A stretch of 64,000 bases of DNA from Oppiella nova (GCA_905397405.1 CAJPVJ010000019.1:1-64000), one strand, 5' to 3'; positions 13,682 to 53,773 are shown, counted from the first letter of the stretch. Numbers and translations: made by a program. Notes: generated by a model from the sequence alone, not told the origin.

Positions 13682-13960
13682 TTTTAAAGGCAAAGGCAAC
13701 ACAAAAAATGCGTCAAAACCGACGGCGCCCTCGATTTTCAAGTCATTGAACGTCGTGTCCACCAGAAAGTCTTGGCTCCAGTCGTGTCGATACCCATTCA
13801 AGTCGACGACAATTTAATGCACTTTTCGTACGTACAGTATAACAGAGGCCCTCTTATATCTGCTGACTCTCAGCACTTGAACATACAGTTCCACAGTATG
13901 TATCCCCGCGTTGTTACAACACCACAGACCGTATACTGTAAGATATGGGACTGACTGGTG
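13682..13960. other. Coding-like G+C-balanced islet, strand unresolved
   Basis: On + the frame is open from 13,688 to a TGA at about 13,954 (~89 codons), with mixed amino acids, e.g. VIERRVHQKVLAPVVSIPIQ and HSMYPRVVTTPQTVYCKIWD. On - there is a shorter frame (DWSQDFLVDTTFNDLKIEG then AVGFDAFFVLPLPLKL) that ends at a GTAAGG donor-like site near 13,680. The - peptide faintly recalls JHBP/takeout-like folds, but that is not a firm match. It could be an isolated exon, a decayed gene fragment or conserved non-coding DNA. Confidence 0.2.
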
Positions 13961-14013
13961 GTGTGGAGATAGTCTGCCTGTGCTGTACAGTCACACACAC
14001 TGGGAGAGTGAGT

Positions 14014-14035
14014 GAGAGAGAGAGAGAGAGAGAGA
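14014..14035. repeat. (GA)n microsatellite
   Basis: GA run on +. Confidence 0.92.
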
Positions 14036-15030
14036 CCAACTTATCTATAGGGACAGGCAGTGGTGACACTAAACCTTAACTCCGAGAGAGTGTGTAGTTT
14101 TGTTATCAGTGGTCATCTCGTCGACGACGACGACACTGTCGACTCTCTACGGGAACGGCTATACCATAAGCCTTCACCACTAAAAATGTCACCACTTTTT
14201 ATGCGCTGTGCTGGCTATCCATCTCTTATACGCTGCACACAAATGCTTTATAAAAATCGCGGATCAGTTACAACATGTATATAACAGTATAAATATATGT
14301 TTATATCCAACAGATTAAGTATATGTTTGGGTGCATTAATAGAGGCAAATGTTTCGCACCGATACTGACGACCACCACAACCGTATCCCACTGTCAGTGC
14401 CCACGGAGTCAGTAATCAGTCACTCGGATGACTCTGGCGTCCATCAAAAAGTCATTTACGAGAGACTAATCGCAGAGTTGTTAAGGCATTCATTCTCATA
14501 GAAAAACACCAAAAAATTTTACGCTAAAAATACATATGAATTCCCGAGAATACTGGCGCACATACATCCATACCAACAATATTCTGGTGCCAAATCCCTT
14601 TCCTCTCTCTTCCTGTTTGATAGACATCTCTCACTCACTCACTGGTCTGTATCCTATCGGTGCTCAACCACTCGGTGCCCAAACGCTACAATGTCTAGAG
14701 TTTGTGCAAAATTGATGAATAGTAAAGAAATAGTAATTTAATTTCAATTTAATAAAATCAATTGAAAACAAAGTTGCATTCAATGGGAAATATAAAGTAA
14801 ATAATTTTTGAATCAAAAAATAATTGCATTCAATTCATAGCTCACAATAGGACTTTCACTCAATGTCTGCGGAATAATACATTTTATATCACATATTCTC
14901 TGATATTATAAAACAAACAAAAAATATAATAGTGTATTGAATGAGACATTCAATTGGATGACTGAGTGACACAATTTTCATTGTCTCCAAACACGTACTG
15001 ATGCACTGCTCTTGAGTTGATTTTTTGTTG

Positions 15031-15032
<2 letters not shown>

Positions 15033-15072
<40 letters not shown>
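15033..15072. repeat. (CT)n microsatellite
   Basis: CT run on +. Confidence 0.95.
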
Positions 15073-15074
<2 letters not shown>

Positions 15075-15237
15075 AGTAGTACTCCTCTATAGACGCTATT
15101 CTCACTTTTTATAACTAAAATACAGACACATAAAGAGCTCTCATTAATGTGTCTCTCAATCAATGAATGGATTTTGTGTTCATTTTATTATAATTTTATT
15201 TCACTTCGTGTCTGCACTGCTCAGCTGCTCAGGGATG

Positions 15238-15266
15238 TAGAGAGAGAGAGAGAGAGAAGAGAGAGA
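15238..15266. repeat. (GA)n microsatellite, one interruption
   Basis: GA run with one AA break. Confidence 0.92.
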
Positions 15267-16164
15267 TGCGGGGATATACAGCGTATGATTTTAGAGATAT
15301 AAGACAATAATACTAATAAATAAAACAAAAAACTGTTGGCAATAAGTGTGGTCTACAATGTGTTTGCCAAAAGTAATGGCCATTATTGTTGAAAACAATT
15401 GACGCAAAACTATTTTAACTGATTAACAGCCCATTTCTAAACGACTTATTATCAGTATGTCTGCGATATGGCGACCCAGTGGTCAACATTTTAGTCGCGG
15501 ATAACATTAGCGCTCAAAAAATGTTGCTGATAAGAGTTAGACAGAGTTGTTATAATCGTAAACTACTGGTCCCCTCGAGAAAGCCATTCGCAGCCCAAAA
15601 ACGTCCAATCGATATGAATAAAGACAAACATCTCATCAATGGTTTTGTTGAGACAAACAAAATAGACATTTGAATAGCATTTTCGAGTGAATCAACGCAA
15701 GCATTAAATTTAAAGCATAAGATTAGATAACATACACAACAAAAATAATAAATAGGGTTTGCCTTTTCAAAATTGATATTAATATGACATACAGGAGTGT
15801 TGTTTAAAACAGTTTTGCTTAAAAAATTGGCGACAAAATGCATTTCAAGTATTGCTTATTTGTATTATAATACCGTATTATATAAATTAATTTTTAAAGT
15901 TTCTTAATTCTTTTATTATTATTCTCTAAGCTTGTTTAGTTTGATGATTTTTTGTTTCAATAGTTTATATGTAATGTCCTTTTTTGGTGGTTATGTATAA
16001 ATAAATGCTAAATATATGTATGGGAGAGTACCTGAAAATGTAAACTCCATTCCACTCGATTGGGTCCCATTCCTGTGCCACAGAATAGGCTTTTTTGGTT
16101 CGACCAGACATTGAAATGTAGTGACAGTTTAGTGGCTCTCAGCTATTCTGCATATATTGACTGC

Positions 16165-17071
16165 CTCTCTCTCTCTCTCTCTCTCTCTCTCATGGTTTAT
16201 GTTCGGCTCTTAGTTTTTGAAGTGAAACAAAATATAAGTTTAGGTTAAAAACAAAATCACTCGAAGAATGTTCACAACAAAGTATAATAAGAAGTAAGAA
16301 AAATAAGCCAAACGTTTAGTTTACTTGTGTTTTATATAATCCTTTGGTTTTTAATTTATGTCACAAATCATTGTAAAGGCTGAGAGACAAACCTGCAATA
16401 CATTGAATATATTCACAAAACGGACGACATTTCACTCTCGAAATGACGCTATAAAACCTCATTCACATTACTATCACTTTAATTTCATTCTCTCTCTCTC
16501 TCTCTCTCTCCACTCACTCATTCTCAGTGAGTATTATTTTTTGGTTACGTTTTTTTAACTATTTTTTCATAGCAATGGGTCGTAAATTTGAATGTTAGAG
16601 TCGCCTGCAATCCATGCATACATACGGACGACATTTCACTCTCGAAATGACGCTATAAAACCTCATTCACATTACTATCACTTTAATTTCATTCTCTCTC
16701 TCTCTCTCTCTCTCTCCACTTACTCACTCACTCTCATCCCTGAGGGTAAACGACAGTAAAAACTAAAATAAATTCCAAAACTAATTATCAAAAGAAACAA
16801 AGACTTGTGATTCAAATATCGTTATAGATTTTAAGTAAAGTGAAAGTCGTTGTGAATATATTCAATGTATTGCAGGTTTGTCTCTCAGCCTTTACAATGA
16901 TTTGTGACATAAATTAAAAACCAAAGGATTATATAAAACACAAGTAAACTAAACGTTTGGCTTATTTTTCTTACTTATTATACTTTGTTGTGAACATTCT
17001 TCGAGTGATTTTGTTTTTAACCTAAACTTATATTTTGTTTCACTTCAAAAACTAAGAGCCGAACATAAACC

Positions 17072-17109
<38 letters not shown>
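16165..17109. repeat. Nested inverted and direct repeat bounded by CT/GA tracts
   Basis: The left arm, 16,191-16,418, is repeated in reverse complement at 16,850-17,074. By eye the arms differ only by a 3-base indel, and they extend outward into a CT tract (left) and a GA tract (right). The 431-base loop holds two direct copies of a ~100-base unit (from 16,420 and from 16,624, offset 204), each with its own CT tract. No ORF, transposase or obvious target-site duplication. Either a MITE-like fold-back element or a template-switching product. Confidence 0.85.
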
Positions 17110-17112
<3 letters not shown>

Positions 17113-17518
17113 CAATCAATTATTCAGAATATATATCAAATTTAATGTCTTTAACAATGACTGGTATCAGCGCTGGAACTGCTATCTGATCGGCCGAACC
17201 ACTCATTAATCAATTAAAACAATAATAATCTGATTTTCATTGAGAAATAGAGGGAAAAATAATTTCTGAGTTTATTTTTCATATTTTTAATTCCTCTCTC
17301 ATATATACACTGTATATGTGTTTATGTGTTCACTCTATTGTTTAAAAAGTCACTGACTTTTGTTACTTAAGTTATTATTATTGTTATTATAAATATCTCT
17401 AAATTTTTTATGCTATAGGTTTTTAAGTTTCAAAAAATCTATTATACGATACATTATGTCAGAAATGATTACGTATTAAAGATATAATGAGATGAAAATA
17501 TGCTTATTTTCCTCTCAA

Positions 17519-17522
<4 letters not shown>

Positions 17523-17556
<34 letters not shown>
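17523..17556. repeat. (CT)n microsatellite
   Basis: CT run on +; a GA run follows 100 bases later in opposite sense. Confidence 0.95.
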
Positions 17557-17559
<3 letters not shown>

Positions 17560-17658
17560 GATTGTGTGCGAATCAGTTATTTCTTATGATGAATATCTGA
17601 CACTTATTGTGTGCTTTACTACTATATCGATCCCAACATCTCTTCTCTGTTCAAAAAT

Positions 17659-17680
17659 AGAGAGAGAGAGAGAGAGAGAG
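17659..17680. repeat. (GA)n microsatellite
   Basis: GA run on +. Confidence 0.93.
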
Positions 17681-19079
17681 CAGGTCTTAACAACAAATTC
17701 TAACCGTATATTACAAACTATTTGTAATGACGAGTGAGTGAGAAGTGAGAGAAAATTGGATTTTTAGTGAATACAACACTAAAATTTTTTTATACACATT
17801 ATAACAAAATAATAAAAATAAGATAAAACCGTCAGACGAATAGCGCATAAAATTAATATTTATATCGAAAAATTAATTAATAATAACTTTTGTGTCAATT
17901 TAATGGCACAGGCATTGAGTTATGGTTTATAATCAAATTATGTATATTTATACATACGCTGGAATAGAGTTGCGAAAAAAGCATAAAAACTAACAGAAAA
18001 ATAGTTAATTAAAATAAAACATCAAAAATGTGATGTAAACCTAAATATAGATTAATTAACAGACAGAGCAAAAAAAGGGGTAAAGCATTGAAAAAGCAAT
18101 AAAACTACATATGAATTGAATTTTGACGAATGAAATTGCGATCGATGAGCAAAATGTATGCAAAAAACACTAACAAAACGTAAACGCCAAAATTATATTT
18201 AATATTTTTTATGTTTAGCTATACTTTGCATACATATTGAGTGGCACCGGAGTTAATATTAATATACTGTTAAACTCATCGCCGACTTTGCATTTATATG
18301 TGTGTATCAAACAAAAAAGTCTTCAAATGCATAGCAAAATAGGCACCGAAATCATAATGAAAAGGCATATAAAAATTGATTAATGACTTATTTGGTGGGT
18401 TAGGTCGGTATAGTGAAAGTCTTATCTAACATCCTCTCAAAACTCAATCAATGTATAGTAGTAGTGGACCTTGCTCTCACTCATTACTAGTATACTATTA
18501 AAGCCACCCTATTATATATATTGTATGCGTTTAAGTTTTGTCGTTCAATGATTTTCATACACAATATTTACGGTTAGAATTATGCTATTAAATGAAATTA
18601 CACACAGAATATACTGTTTATATACAAAAAAAATTATTTAAACAAATATTTTGTGTAACAAAAAGGCAATGCATTGCAGACACGGAATGCGTGCGAAACT
18701 GAAAGTAATGTTCAAAAATGTATTGACAATTGAGTTGAAAAAACATTGTCTAAGAGTGAAATTCATTGACAATTTGTTGGGAGGGAACTGTATGTTATTA
18801 TTGCACTATTATTATTGATAATCATTGTAATTATTATTATATTAATGGTTGAGCGAATAAATAATTAAATAAAAATTAACTTTTATTTTTTCTTAATATT
18901 CAAAAAAGCTAATGTCCATTACTTGTCTATGACAATAGGTAAAGCCACAAAGCATCTTGGTACATTGACAGACAGTGTGCTAGCTTAACCATTACAGTAT
19001 AATATCGGTAAGTGGCAATACATAAGCTCCATGTGCTGTTAGTGTAGCCAACTGTCACCCGTAGGCGCCACTACTGCTG

Positions 19080-19173
19080 CCAATTGGCTCGCGATTGGCC
19101 CGGAGTGCTATTGGGAGGGACTGGGCGTCACCATAAGCACCGACGATTGGCTGCTGGCGCTGGCAGTATAAGT
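19080..19173 (+). promoter_or_regulatory. grn: Probable grn core promoter: CCAAT-box cluster and TATA box
   Basis: Four CCAAT/ATTGG pentamers fall within 71 bases: CCAATTGG at 19080-19087 (readable on both strands), ATTGG at 19094-19098, 19110-19114 and 19146-19150. TATAAGT follows at 19167-19173. The block is visibly G+C-richer than its surroundings and lies about 550 bases upstream of the ATG. By the usual 25-30-base spacing, transcription would start near 19,195-19,200. Inferred from motifs only; an upstream non-coding exon elsewhere cannot be excluded. Confidence 0.45.
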
Positions 19174-19185
19174 GTGTGGGTGTGA

Positions 19186-19194
19186 GCACTGGTA
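19186..19194 (+). other. grn: GCACTGGTA motif near the grn start site
   Basis: Exact 9-mer lying 12 bases after the TATA box, just before the expected transcription start. Confidence 0.5.
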
Positions 19195-19725
19195 GCAAAT
19201 AGATAGAGAGGCGACGACCGAAGCGTTTTATGGGAAGCCTTCTCGTGCTTCACATACACATCGCGTACCCAAACATCGAGCCATCAGTGCTTAGTCTATG
19301 ACTGGAGAGAGACTGAAGAATGATTTGTGTGTATAATACGAGTATACCGTTTGCATTACGCGTGTGTCTCTCGGCTATCAGTAGTAGTCGTACTCATTAG
19401 AGATTGCGATATGTTTTTTGCTGAACCGCAAAATGAGTGCACAATGTATTCATTGAGATAGTCTACTGATAGACAACGTTATCAAAAGCAACAAATATAA
19501 AAAAAAGTACAACTAATCGATACGATCACCATAATTGAATCCAGATCTATAACTACTCACCCGGATCATCATCATCTCTACGCTAAGTTTATCGCCGCAA
19601 CACAACCTCATCATCACTAGAGTTTGCGTCACAACAAAAAAAGTGGACTAAAAAACTTGATATCATCTCATAATATCGTGTTGTGGACTATATATATATA
19701 ATCAGCTGTACATCCATTTCCCTCT
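19195..19725 (+). other. grn: Probable 5' UTR of grn
   Basis: The region between the inferred start site and the ATG. It holds four short upstream ORFs, all ending before 19,462, then about 260 bases without an ATG up to 19,726. I see no convincing splice pair that would remove the uORFs. Confidence 0.4.
19230..19461 (+). promoter_or_regulatory. grn: Chain of four upstream ORFs in the grn leader
   Basis: ATG-initiated frames lie at 19230-19301 (23 codons), 19298-19336 (12), 19320-19400 (26) and 19411-19461 (16), each closed by its own stop. The first two overlap through ATGA and the second and third also overlap. If the leader is unspliced, a scanning ribosome would meet all four before the main ATG, suggesting translational damping of this dose-sensitive regulator. 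Frames are seen directly; the regulatory role is inference. Confidence 0.35.
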
Positions 19726-46759
<27,034 letters not shown>

Positions 46760-47540
46760 TACCCGCTCTAATAGTATAGGAATTTTAACGAAAAAAAGAA
46801 ATGTTTATATATATTATAATTATAGAAAAAATATATTAAACATATATATAAGTTATATATGTATTAATCGCGATTTGAATTGAGAAAACGAAACCCCAAA
46901 AATCTATATATAATTTTAAAATCAATTGTAAAATACATTCATTTCCCTACCCCTCAGAAAAAACACATAAATATAAATGTGATTCACATTTGTTTGTCGA
47001 AAAATTGCATAATTATCAGAAAAACACTGTTTTCGTGTGTTTTTCAAAACTACAAATTTGATGTCAAAAAACAATTGCTTCTCTTATACATAAGACATTA
47101 ACATAAGTACTAAATATAAATATTATATATAAATGAGAAAATATTTCGATTCATTTTTTTCTCGTGTCTGTAAATACATATTGAATGACAAACAAAAACA
47201 GATTCAGTTTTAGTGAAGAGTTTAATGAGAAAAAATACTTACGATTATTACTATTATTATTAAGAAAAATATTGAGTTTTAAATATTTGCGAAAAACCAT
47301 ATTATATAACATGAGATCATTCATTAAAACATTTCAAAAGCCATTACCTCAACAACAGATAATTATAAGTATATATGTAAATGATAAAAACACATTAAAC
47401 TTAATGATAAATTAGGTTCTGATCTATATTTTTCTCAAACAAAAGATTGTTTTTCCAATTTTATTCATTAAACATATTATATATACATAAAAATCAAACG
47501 ACAAAAATTTTTAAGACACTTACAAAATTGATAATTTTTA

Positions 47541-47581
<41 letters not shown>

Positions 47582-47590
47582 TTCAATAAA
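46760..47590 (+). other. grn: Probable 3' UTR of grn
   Basis: A+T-rich sequence after the stop. Candidate poly(A) signals are ATTAAA at 46,835-46,840, 47,323-47,328, 47,394-47,399 and 47,467-47,472, and the first canonical AATAAA at 47,585-47,590, just after a CT tract. I cannot tell which is used. Confidence 0.35.
47543..47577. repeat. (CT)n microsatellite
   Basis: CT run just before the AATAAA at 47,585. Confidence 0.95.
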
Positions 47591-49053
47591 CTAATTGTTT
47601 AATTAAAATATTAGAATATTTTATCTTAATTTCTTTCAACACAAATGTATACAAAAAATTATAGTTTAAGATTAGCATCGATAGAGAGTATATCAGAAAA
47701 CAAAATTATATATTCAACGATCCATAGACTCAAAAGATATGCACAACAAAATACATTGAGAGATAAGGAACCACCAGTTTTTTACATATTCAGGGTAATG
47801 CCATATATCTGATCACTCGATGGTTAAGGTATCGATAGGGGAATAGATAGGGCGCTCGAGAGGTTGACAGATGTGGGGAATGGGAGGCATTAGAGATTAA
47901 TTGCATTATTAACAAAAAAATATGTCTTCAAGTGATTTTCATAACACCGAAACACAAAACTAAACTTTAAAAAAGTTAAAATGAAAGTATGTTTTCTTTG
48001 CTGAGAGTGTGCCAAATGCGAGCATTTCTTAATTATTAATTACAGACACAAAAAAAAGTTTTTGCGCAAAAATTATTATTAGAGCCGCTGTTTTACAAAA
48101 TACAAAAATATTTTTCTCTCTCATTAAAATTAAGTAATTCTCAAATGACCCCGACATCTCATCCCAAAGTCTTTTAAATTTCTAAATTTAATTTTGAATT
48201 TAAAGTTTTATTGTACATTTTTGAACTTTTTTTACTATATCTATTTTGTTTTTTTTATATAATATAATATAAACTCAGAGATTGATTTTACAATTTTATT
48301 GTTGCTTTAAAATGATTATTATTGACAACAACATCAGTAACACATAACACACAAAAATGTTCATTCAATTCATTATGTAAATGATATCAATATTTAGTTC
48401 ACAATATATAAATGATTAAAAAAGAGATTTAAATTATTGTATTATAATTTATGATTTCATAAAATGCAATAATAATTAGTTTGAAAACAAAACGACAAAC
48501 GTCTTGATATTTATAATTTATTTTAAATTTGGTTCAACTACAATTTTGCGAATATTACAGTTTGTATTATATATTAATAATATTAAATGAAATTAATATT
48601 TTGGTAAATGGGTATTTAGGTGTAATTTTTATATTTAAATTACAATTATATGTGTGTGTAGTTTATAAGTTATATTTGTATATAAATGTATGTTTAGATA
48701 ATTATAATTATATTATTTAGTATTAAGAAATTAATAATAATATAGTTTTTATAGATATACTCAAGAATTTAAATGAAGAATAAATGACATATCAATACAC
48801 AATGATATTGTGGTTCTTAATAGTGGAATAAATATTTCATTTCAAGGATTATGAGATGTTTTTAAGTTCACATAATAATATATATTGAGCCATAGTTTGA
48901 TAGATTGCCAGGTATTTTGAATGAAAGGTTAACTCATGTAAAGTTCCTCAACATATTTGTAAAATACATTTATTACACAGTAATCATAGAATAGACAAAT
49001 AATAATAACAATAAATATTTAAAATAAAGTCTAATTATTAGCCGATTCTTTAA

Positions 49054-49056
<3 letters not shown>

Positions 49057-49088
<32 letters not shown>
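49057..49088. repeat. (CT)n microsatellite
   Basis: CT run on +. Confidence 0.95.
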
Positions 49089-49091
<3 letters not shown>

Positions 49092-51639
49092 ATAAGACAA
49101 TAAAAAAGTCATTTCTGTTTTGACTCCCATTCACTTGTTCTGTATTTTCTGAAAATCTATAATAACTTTATTTTTTGTTGTTATGTTAGGCACCGGTAAG
49201 TGAATAATAATTTCTAATATTTCATATTCGCATCAATGGGTTCGACAGTTGCTTTCAATTCATATTAGTATAAGACTAGCGCCTAATAAATAGCCAAATA
49301 AATATAAGTCAAAAATTGTTACATTCACTCAAATGTTTAGCTATTTTTGTGTTTAACACATGATTTCCTTTTTAATACACACAGTGTATGGGAGGATCCG
49401 AGTATCACACCCCTTGGTCTTGTATGTACTTTTGTGTTTGTCGTATAGTACGGGTGCTCTTGTATTGACATTTTGTGGTTTTTTCCTCAAAAACGACACA
49501 ATTGTCTGAATAATAGGGAGAATATGAAGAATAATGACTGAGAAAGACATGCAAAGTGTCCATTTGTGTGCAGCAATTGTGTGGTACGAGGGCCTGGTGT
49601 CTGCCCGGAGTCCTCCTCCCACTACTATATTATATGCATTTGGAAAGTAATTGGGAAATAACTTCAATAACTAATTTTACGGTCAACTAAGTCTGTGTTT
49701 GTTTTGTCAATGAATTGACCGGTCATTTGGGTCACAGAAAGACTAACATAACATCACTCATAAGGTTAGGACAACTTTGAGTGACTGGGGAGGGAAAGGG
49801 AGGGGAGAAATGCAAATAAAAAATCTATTTGATTCTTTTGTTTAAAAATTATATTTATAGTCTACTTAAAAGTTTTTTTAAAAGTTTTCACTCTAAGAGA
49901 AAAAACCTAATATTTTATGTGTTTTCTCGTATGGGATTGTCGTTACGCTAATAAGTGATGTGTATTTGTATTTGTTTTGCAGCTGTTATTCACAAACTAA
50001 GAGAATATTCTGGTGTTTGAATTTATTATGAGTACTATTTTTCGTGAATGCATTTTATAATAAAACTCGAGTGAAAACCGTATTTTACTTTCTGAAAGAA
50101 ACCTCAACTTCGTTGAGCACTCGGAGCACTCGTATATGCCTTAAGAGTAGGCAATAACTCGGGACTCAATGTCTCTCTTTATGTATATTATTCTCGACTC
50201 TGACTTTAGTATCGGTAATAAAATAGTCGTATTCTTATGGGACGTTTGACTTCTTGTTTTGGGCACTTCTTTCGGGCCTTTTTATACATGTTTTTTGCAT
50301 TATGTGTCCAAACAGTGAGCGTATATACACGCCAAACGACACACACATATAAACAGAGGGCCTGACTGTGCGAATGGCACACACAAGAAGACACTGAAAG
50401 CCACTGAAAGATAGAGTATTTTCCGCTTTACTTTTTGGCGACTCGTAGGCGGGAGAGGACAGGGGAGGAGGACAGACATAATTGTCTCTTTGTCGAGAGC
50501 CCTATGACAACCAACAGTGAATCTAAATCACAAATACAGGCGCACTCCCAGGCAGGCACTGGCATGAAATGGGGGCTCAGCGGGCATTAAGTACTGGAAA
50601 GTTAGGTGAAACACAGCGGGCCGTCACTACTACTGCCAGCAGTGGCTATGGCTGTTGGCTTCACGACATTACGGCGACACCACTACTATCCACCACCACA
50701 TCCACACACACACACTCTCTGGCACATCCCGTAGACATACAGCCATACCATACCATACATAGCGCACATACCGTTCCTCAAACGACTCGAGCTATTAGTT
50801 ACTCAAAAGCCTAAACAAAAGAATACCAAACAATCTCTTCAGTTGTCTAATGGTCTGCCACTGGACTCTCAATGGGCTCTCAATGGCTAAGAATGTGTGT
50901 CTCTAATGATTGCCAAATAGGAAAAGCAAACAAATATTATTACTATTATAGGCAATGACTTAGAGACGATGCACTGGACGTCCAGTTCAGTTATTACGGT
51001 TCACCAGTTTGTGTGACGGGTCCAGCGACTGGTGGCAGACTCCTGGCCCCCAATCACTGATATATTAGGCACTAGTGTTAGGCCAAACACTTTTGCTTTT
51101 ATTGTGTTGAGACACTTATACTCAATTGTATAGCAGAAGTACACAGTATAATAGGTTACAGTTAAAAGTCGTTATAAATTATATGATATCTAAAAATAGT
51201 TTTTAAAATGAATTCCTACTAATAATACAGTGAATCGACTAATATATTAAGGTTGCCCCTGTAGAGTACCATTCCCAGTGGCCAGTAGTGTACTGTATGG
51301 TACTGTTCCATAACATTATAATCGTTTTAGTCATTTCAGTAAATATTGCCAACAAAATCATATGAAAGATTGCTTTTTGGGGAATACTCTCTGCAATACA
51401 CACACATATACTACACACAAATTCTGTAAGAATCGAGAGCACCAGTAGTTTTTAAAAAAATATTGTTGTATTAATACAAATACATAAAGACTCTTATCTC
51501 TGGTGAACAGAGATCTCTCTAAAGTGGCGGATAGTATCAGAGAAAATAGTAATTTCTACATATTTTTCAACACCGACTCCACTCAGTTGTATTTGAGATG
51601 ATATTCTGGAGGTTCAAAACCGCATAGACAAACACTGAC

Positions 51640-51648
51640 TACCAGTGC
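51640..51648 (-). other. GCACTGGTA motif
   Basis: Exact 9-mer downstream of grn; the variant GCACCAGTA lies at 51,439. Confidence 0.5.
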
Positions 51649-53350
51649 TGTTATGACTAACACATATAAGGCATTATTTTCAGAGATAACGACCAGTTTT
51701 CTGATGTTTATTGTTTTAATAGCAGTTTGAATATTAAATAAGATTTGCATTTCAAGGAATTTTTAACAAACAATTTGTTTATCAAATGCATTATGAGATT
51801 AGTTTATGAAATAAAAATCTCATAAATGCTTAGTTTGAATGCATTGGTAGACGATTATGATTTCACTATTGAAATGCTAATTCTGGAAAACACTTTCTTT
51901 TGATAGTTAGACAGTGAATAGACCATTAATAATATATATGCACTTTAACTTTTTATAATTATAACTCTTTTGACTCATAAAGTAATGAGATTTAATTAAT
52001 TACTCGATTATATAATTATTTCAAGAAATTTTGAATTTTTAAAATGTATAATAAATTTTTTAAATATTTACATATGAAACCATTTTTACAGTGCATTAGA
52101 AGTATATTTATTTTGAATTTAAGTAAGTATTCTTATAATATTAATAAATATTAAAATTATTTTATATTATTAACGTTTTAAAATTAAATAACATTACATG
52201 GTTTCTATGGTTTAGAATTTAATTTACTGTATTTTAATTTATATTAGTTTACTAAATTATACAGTAATGTAGAAATTTAATTTGAAACCAGTATATTATA
52301 CCAATTAATGCATTCAGGAAAGTGTCAGTAGTTTCAAAGTGTCATCTCTTTTCATAACAAAATATTTGTTCACAAAAGTCTTTATTTCAACCGAAAACTC
52401 ATTTAATTCTTGCAATACAACTGAATGACACTATAATTAAAATATTTTAATTAATATTTTGGTATTTGCTGTTTAATATTCATATGTATACTGCAATAAT
52501 AATTTTCGCTTAATTTTTGTATTGAATTTTTGGACCCATTTAATGAAGCGTTGATTTTTATGGTAAGAGTAATAAAAATATAATAAATATATATATATTT
52601 TCCGTACACTTAATAGGAGTGAAATGCTTTTACTAATGAAAAAATTTTCTCCTAAATACCAACGAAAGTAATAAAAAATTTCATATTTTCCTCACAATTT
52701 CTCTATTATAGAGAAAATATAATAATTTTTTCTGTAAATTAATTATTAAAAACTAAAGTGAAATGCATTTTTCGGAGAGAGAATATTATTTCATTAGCTT
52801 ATCATTAATCAACTGATGATATAATTAACTGACGGACTGTTTAATTAAAATTATTTTACATTTTGAGTCGTTTTTTGAAAAGTGTATAAAATGTGGAAAC
52901 TTAATTATATACACAGTATGTTTTATATTTAAAATATCCACCACATATCATACATTTTTATTAATAGTCAAAAAGGTAGTAGGGTTTTGGCACCAAAATT
53001 GCATAATAGGCCGTACAGTACAGTTCAATGGAAGTTTCAATTTGATAATGATGCTTGAAATTACATATCAATTGCATATTGTGTTATGGGCACCGTGTAT
53101 TCAATACAGTTCAATGAATAGGTAAATACAGTGCAAACATAAGGCATTGAATCTCAGGTATTGAGTGCATAATAAATGGAAAGGCATTAACAATACACAC
53201 AAATACTGGAGTGAAGTCTAAAACAAATATTTCTGTTTCTCTTTCTAGTATTTGCAGCCCTCGGGTGTTATCCCACACACCGATCCCATGCAATGCATGT
53301 AAGTATGTATGTGTCGCCCGATATATTCCAGTATAGGTACTGGCGCTCAG

Positions 53351-53359
53351 GCACTGGTA
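53351..53359 (+). other. GCACTGGTA motif
   Basis: Exact 9-mer, with the related TACTGGCGC immediately upstream at 53,339-53,347. Confidence 0.5.
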
Positions 53360-53458
53360 GATAGATAGTGGTTGTGGGATATTTGGGCAAAAAAGGACAG
53401 CCTGTCATAGAGTCAATCGAATATAGTTTGTCACTCCAAATATGCACTGAAAACATAG

Positions 53459-53487
53459 GGAGAGAGAGAGAGAGAGAGAGAGAGATC
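53459..53487. repeat. (GA)n microsatellite
   Basis: GA run on +. Confidence 0.95.
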
Positions 53488-53771
53488 TTAGAGTATAAGA
53501 AGTCGACACATAATTACTTTGAATCGCTATTAGTTTTAAACTTTTTTTTTTTGGTATAAAAGCATTTGACATGAAGTGAAGGTCTCCTATCAGTTAGCCT
53601 ACAGTAAAGGTTACCTAAAAGTTTTTCAACTACTTTAGGACACAATTTATTTTCAACAAAAAAGTATTTAACGTTTTAAATGTCTCCAAAATATCTTCTC
53701 CTTGTCTTGAGTTTTATATTTTCGATGAGAAGTCATAAGTCTTTTGAAATATTATACGCCTATTAAATGAC

Positions 53772-53773
<2 letters not shown>

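Larger units (their letters stand above)
14285..19020. other. Non-coding flank with nested inverted repeat
   Basis: Mostly A+T-rich. Contains the complex repeat at 16,165-17,109, CT tracts at 15,033 and 17,523 and GA tracts at 15,238 and 17,659. Overlapping + and - frames at 15,479-15,843 (64 and 97 codons) have no recognisable domain. From 17,760 to 19,020 nothing is seen beyond A+T-rich sequence. Confidence 0.6.
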
